This document shows positions 4,326 to 7,205 of a DNA stretch of 7,205 nucleotides, piece by piece. Source of the stretch: Acidobacteriaceae bacterium (GTDB lineage: Bacteria > Acidobacteriota > Terriglobia > Terriglobales > Acidobacteriaceae); assembly GCA_025462785.1 (NCBI GenBank), contig JAOAPG010000209.1, forward strand, positions 1 to 7,205, written 5' to 3'. The position numbers were made by a program, and so were the translations under genes. The notes under the pieces were generated by a model. The model was not told the origin of the DNA. It did not search any database and saw only the letters and a program-made list of their open reading frames with translations. How positions within the stretch are numbered: position 1 is the stretch's first letter; every line of letters starts with the position of its first letter.

Positions 4326-7205
4326 ATGTCCGAATTCGTTCACTTACATCTTCATACTGATTATTCGATGCTCGACGGCGCATGCGACGTGGAGAAGCTG
4401 TGCAACCGCGTCAAGGAATTAGGCATGCCAGCGGTCGCGATGACCGATCATGGTAATATTTTTGGCGCGGTCCATTTCGTGAATGCCGCCAAGGCAGCGG
4501 GCGTGAAGCCGATTGTTGGCTGCGAGCTTTACATCTGCAAGAAGGACGATCACCGAATCGAGCGCACGCCTCCCGACGGCGACACTTACAACCATCTTCT
4601 GGTACTGGCCGAAAATGAGGAAGGCTATCGCAACCTTGCAGCCATCACGTCTGAAGCTTCGCTGCATGGTTTTTATTACAAGCCGAGGGTAAGCAAGAAG
4701 TTTCTTGCGGAACATTCCAAGGGATTGATCGGGCTCTCCGGCTGTCTCAAGGGCGAAGTTGCAGAGTTTCTCATGGAAGAGAAGTATGACGCGGCGCGCA
4801 ATACAGCGGCGATGTACACAGACATCTTTGGCAAAGAGAATTTTTTCCTCGAGATACAGGATCAAGGCCTGGAGCAGGAACACCGTATTCATCCCGGGTT
4901 GTTTCGATTGGAGAAAGATCTCGGACTGCCGCTGGTCGCTACCAATGACAGCCATTATCTCTGCGAAGACGATGCTCATGCGCAGGATGTCATGCTGTGC
5001 ATTCAAACCGGTAAATCGATTCAAGACACGAACCGGCTGAAGTTTCATGGTACGGACTTCTTCGTCAAGAGCCGTGACGAGATGCAGCGCGTCTTCAAAG
5101 ATTCACCAGAAGTACTCACGAGAACATTGGGCATTGCCGAACGCTGCAACATGCGTCTGGAAAAGGTCAGCAACCCATTTCCGCGCTTCGATGTGCCCGA
5201 CGGATATACGATTGACAGCTATTTCGAACACGTTTCCCGGCAAGGCTTCGCGAGAAGGCTGGACGTTCTTCGCGGAATCAACGATCAGGGGAAACTGAAA
5301 CACAGTCTTGCTGAATACGAACAAAGGTTTGCGCGGGAAATCACCATCATTCAGCAGATGAAGTTCTCGGGATATTTTCTTATTGTGTGGGACTTCATCC
5401 GCTATGCGCGGGAACACGACATTCCGGTTGGTCCGGGTCGCGGTTCGGCTGCTGGTTCGCTCGTTTCTTACGCGCTCGGAATCACGGATATTGATCCGTT
5501 GCAGCATGAGTTGCTTTTTGAACGGTTCCTCAACCCCGAGCGTATTTCGATGCCTGATATCGACATCGACTTCTGCATGAACCGGCGTGGGGAAGTGATT
5601 GATTATGTGACGCGTAAATATGGGCGCGAGAACGTTGCGCAGATCATTACTTTTGGCACGATGGCAGCGAAGGCGGCGATCAAAGATGTGGGCCGGGCCA
5701 TGGATATTCCGTATGCCGATGTCGACCGCATCGCGAAGATGGTGCCGACGACTCTGAACATTAAGCTAGAGCAGGCCATCAAGGATTCTCCAGCACTGCA
5801 ACAGGCGTACGAGAGCGAGCCGCAGGTTCGGCAATTGTTCGACACGGCGCGCAAGCTTGAAGGTTTGGTGCGCAACGCGGGCGTTCACGCCGCGGGCGTA
5901 GTTATCTCGCCGCGACCTTTGACTGAGTTAGTCCCTCTGCATCGAACTAAGAACAATGAAATAGTGACTGCCTTCGACATGGTGGCCATCGAGAAGATGG
6001 GCTTGTTGAAGATGGATTTCCTTGGTCTTACGACGTTGACCATTCTTGATGACGCGTTGAAGCTGATTGCGCAAACGCGAGGCGAGACGATTGAGCTCGA
6101 TAAGATTCCACTCGAAGACAACGAGACCTACGAGAAAGTTTTTCATAGCGGATTGACGTCAGGGGTATTTCAGTTTGAATCGCATGGCATGCGCGATGTT
6201 CTACGGCGCTATAAGCCGAATTCCATCGAAGGCTTGACGGCACTGAATGCGCTTTATCGTCCGGGCCCGATTCAGGGCGGGATGATCGATGACTTCATTG
6301 ATCGCAAACATGGGCGCAAGAAAATTGAATACGAACTTCCGGAGTTGAAAGAAGTCCTTGAGGAGACGTTGGGCGTCATCGTCTATCAAGAACAAGTCAT
6401 GCAGATCGCCAACAAACTGGCGGGTTACTCCCTGGGAGAAGCCGATCTGCTGCGCCGCGCCATGGGTAAGAAAAATGCCGAGGAGATGGCGAAGCAGCGC
6501 GAAAGATTTGTCGAAGGCGCAATGAAGGGCGGACATCCGGGAAAGAGGGTCGAGAAGATTTTCGACCTAATGGCGCAATTCGCAGGATACGGCTTCAATA
6601 AATCCCACTCTGCCGCATATGCTTTGCTCGCTTACCATACCGCGTACTTGAAGACTCGTTATCCGGTTGAGTTTATGGCCGCGCTGCTGACTTCGGTCAC
6701 CGGGAATACGGATGACGTCGTGAAGTACATCAATGAGTGCCGCGAGATGGGCATTGCTGTCGAACCGCCCGACATCAATGTCAGTGATGCAAACTTCACG
6801 CCGCACGGTGCAGCAATCCGCTTCGGATTGGCAGCAGTTAAAAATGTAGGTCATAACGCGATCGACTCGATTGTTGCGGGACGCAAAAAGCTTGGCAGCT
6901 ACAAATCCATTTACGAGTTCTGCGAAAACGTTGAGCTGCGGCTCCTCAACAAGCGTGTGCTCGAGTCTCTAATTAAGAGCGGCGCTATGGATTCTCTAGG
7001 TCGCCGTGCTCAGTTGATGGCGGTTCTCGATAAAGCGATGGAGCATGCGCAGAAAGCTCAGCGCGATGCAGAATCCGGCCAGCATGGCTTATTCGGCATC
7101 TTTCAGCAGGAGGAAGTTCACTCGCAAACTGAGAAGCTGCCAGAAATACCAGACTGGGACGAGCACACACGTCTCGCAGCGGAGAAAGAAATTCTTGGAT
7201 TCTTT
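4326..7205 (+). CDS. dnaE: DNA polymerase III alpha subunit, 3' end outside the window
   Basis: This is the catalytic subunit of the replicative DNA polymerase. The window holds 960 codons with no stop; E. coli DnaE has 1160 residues, so roughly 200, including the OB fold and the tau-binding tail, are missing. The N-terminal PHP domain (about 1-280) starts FVHLHLHTDYSMLDGA and keeps H8, H10, D17, H42, E67, H90, C140, D208 and H210, the nine expected metal ligands. The C-family polymerase core follows, with PVGPGRGSAAGSLVSY (367-382), PDIDIDF (410-416, catalytic D413 and D415) and KMDFLGL (562-568, catalytic D564). FNKSHSAAYALLAYHTAYLK (757-776) belongs to the conserved fingers region. Tandem helix-hairpin-helix DNA binding lies at about 830-892. 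QHGLF (919-923) matches the beta-clamp binding motif at the position seen in E. coli. The ATG at 4326 is the first of the frame and fits the family's N-terminus. All motifs look intact. Confidence 0.97.
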   Translation, partial: MSEFVHLHLHTDYSMLDGACDVEKLCNRVKELGMPAVAMTDHGNIFGAVHFVNAAKAAGVKPIVGCELYICKKDDHRIERTPPDGDTYNHLLVLAENEEGYRNLAAITSEASLHGFYYKPRVSKKFLAEHSKGLIGLSGCLKGEVAEFLMEEKYDAARNTAAMYTDIFGKENFFLEIQDQGLEQEHRIHPGLFRLEKDLGLPLVATNDSHYLCEDDAHAQDVMLCIQTGKSIQDTNRLKFHGTDFFVKSRDEMQRVFKDSPEVLTRTLGIAERCNMRLEKVSNPFPRFDVPDGYTIDSYFEHVSRQGFARRLDVLRGINDQGKLKHSLAEYEQRFAREITIIQQMKFSGYFLIVWDFIRYAREHDIPVGPGRGSAAGSLVSYALGITDIDPLQHELLFERFLNPERISMPDIDIDFCMNRRGEVIDYVTRKYGRENVAQIITFGTMAAKAAIKDVGRAMDIPYADVDRIAKMVPTTLNIKLEQAIKDSPALQQAYESEPQVRQLFDTARKLEGLVRNAGVHAAGVVISPRPLTELVPLHRTKNNEIVTAFDMVAIEKMGLLKMDFLGLTTLTILDDALKLIAQTRGETIELDKIPLEDNETYEKVFHSGLTSGVFQFESHGMRDVLRRYKPNSIEGLTALNALYRPGPIQGGMIDDFIDRKHGRKKIEYELPELKEVLEETLGVIVYQEQVMQIANKLAGYSLGEADLLRRAMGKKNAEEMAKQRERFVEGAMKGGHPGKRVEKIFDLMAQFAGYGFNKSHSAAYALLAYHTAYLKTRYPVEFMAALLTSVTGNTDDVVKYINECREMGIAVEPPDINVSDANFTPHGAAIRFGLAAVKNVGHNAIDSIVAGRKKLGSYKSIYEFCENVELRLLNKRVLESLIKSGAMDSLGRRAQLMAVLDKAMEHAQKAQRDAESGQHGLFGIFQQEEVHSQTEKLPEIPDWDEHTRLAAEKEILGFF

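Overview
The window looks like an ordinary chromosomal stretch from a member of the Acidobacteriota (Terriglobia/Koribacter-like). This is an inference. It rests on recalled resemblance of three proteins to acidobacterial families: the short reverse-strand protein, the diheme cytochrome with a C-terminal CxxC tail, and the Gly-rich protein with a conserved C-terminal block. A moderately GC-rich base composition judged by eye also fits. No mobile element, phage gene, CRISPR array, rRNA or tRNA was seen.

Layout. At the left edge a reverse-strand gene (1-369, running off the window) encodes a small conserved protein of unknown function. A 289-base divergent intergenic region (370-658) separates it from the forward-strand genes. 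It carries a hairpin-forming inverted repeat, a weak reverse-strand promoter candidate and a compact GTGCG/CGCAC/GTGCG palindrome. The forward genes are: a class II CCA-adding enzyme/poly(A) polymerase family nucleotidyltransferase with an unusual polyproline hinge and Lys/Ala/Pro-rich tail (659-2275); a membrane-anchored diheme cytochrome c (2378-3391); an exported Gly/His/Tyr-rich protein with a short coiled coil and a conserved C-terminal block (3448-4245, probably a leaderless GTG start); and the first 960 codons of the replicative DNA polymerase III alpha subunit, dnaE (4326-7205, running off the window).

The forward genes do not form an obvious single pathway. The spacers between them are 102, 56 and 80 bases, and at least the last two hold plausible promoters, so they are probably transcribed separately. 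The 80-base spacer before dnaE holds a perfect 9-base DnaA box, which suggests a link between DnaA and expression of the polymerase. The dnaE PHP domain keeps all nine expected metal ligands, so this polymerase may proofread through its own PHP domain.

I did not find a clearly new multi-gene system. The most interesting items are the DnaA box before dnaE, the intact PHP site, the basic tail on the nucleotidyltransferase, the extra Cys/Cys/His motif ending the cytochrome, and the uncharacterised conserved domains of the two unknown proteins.
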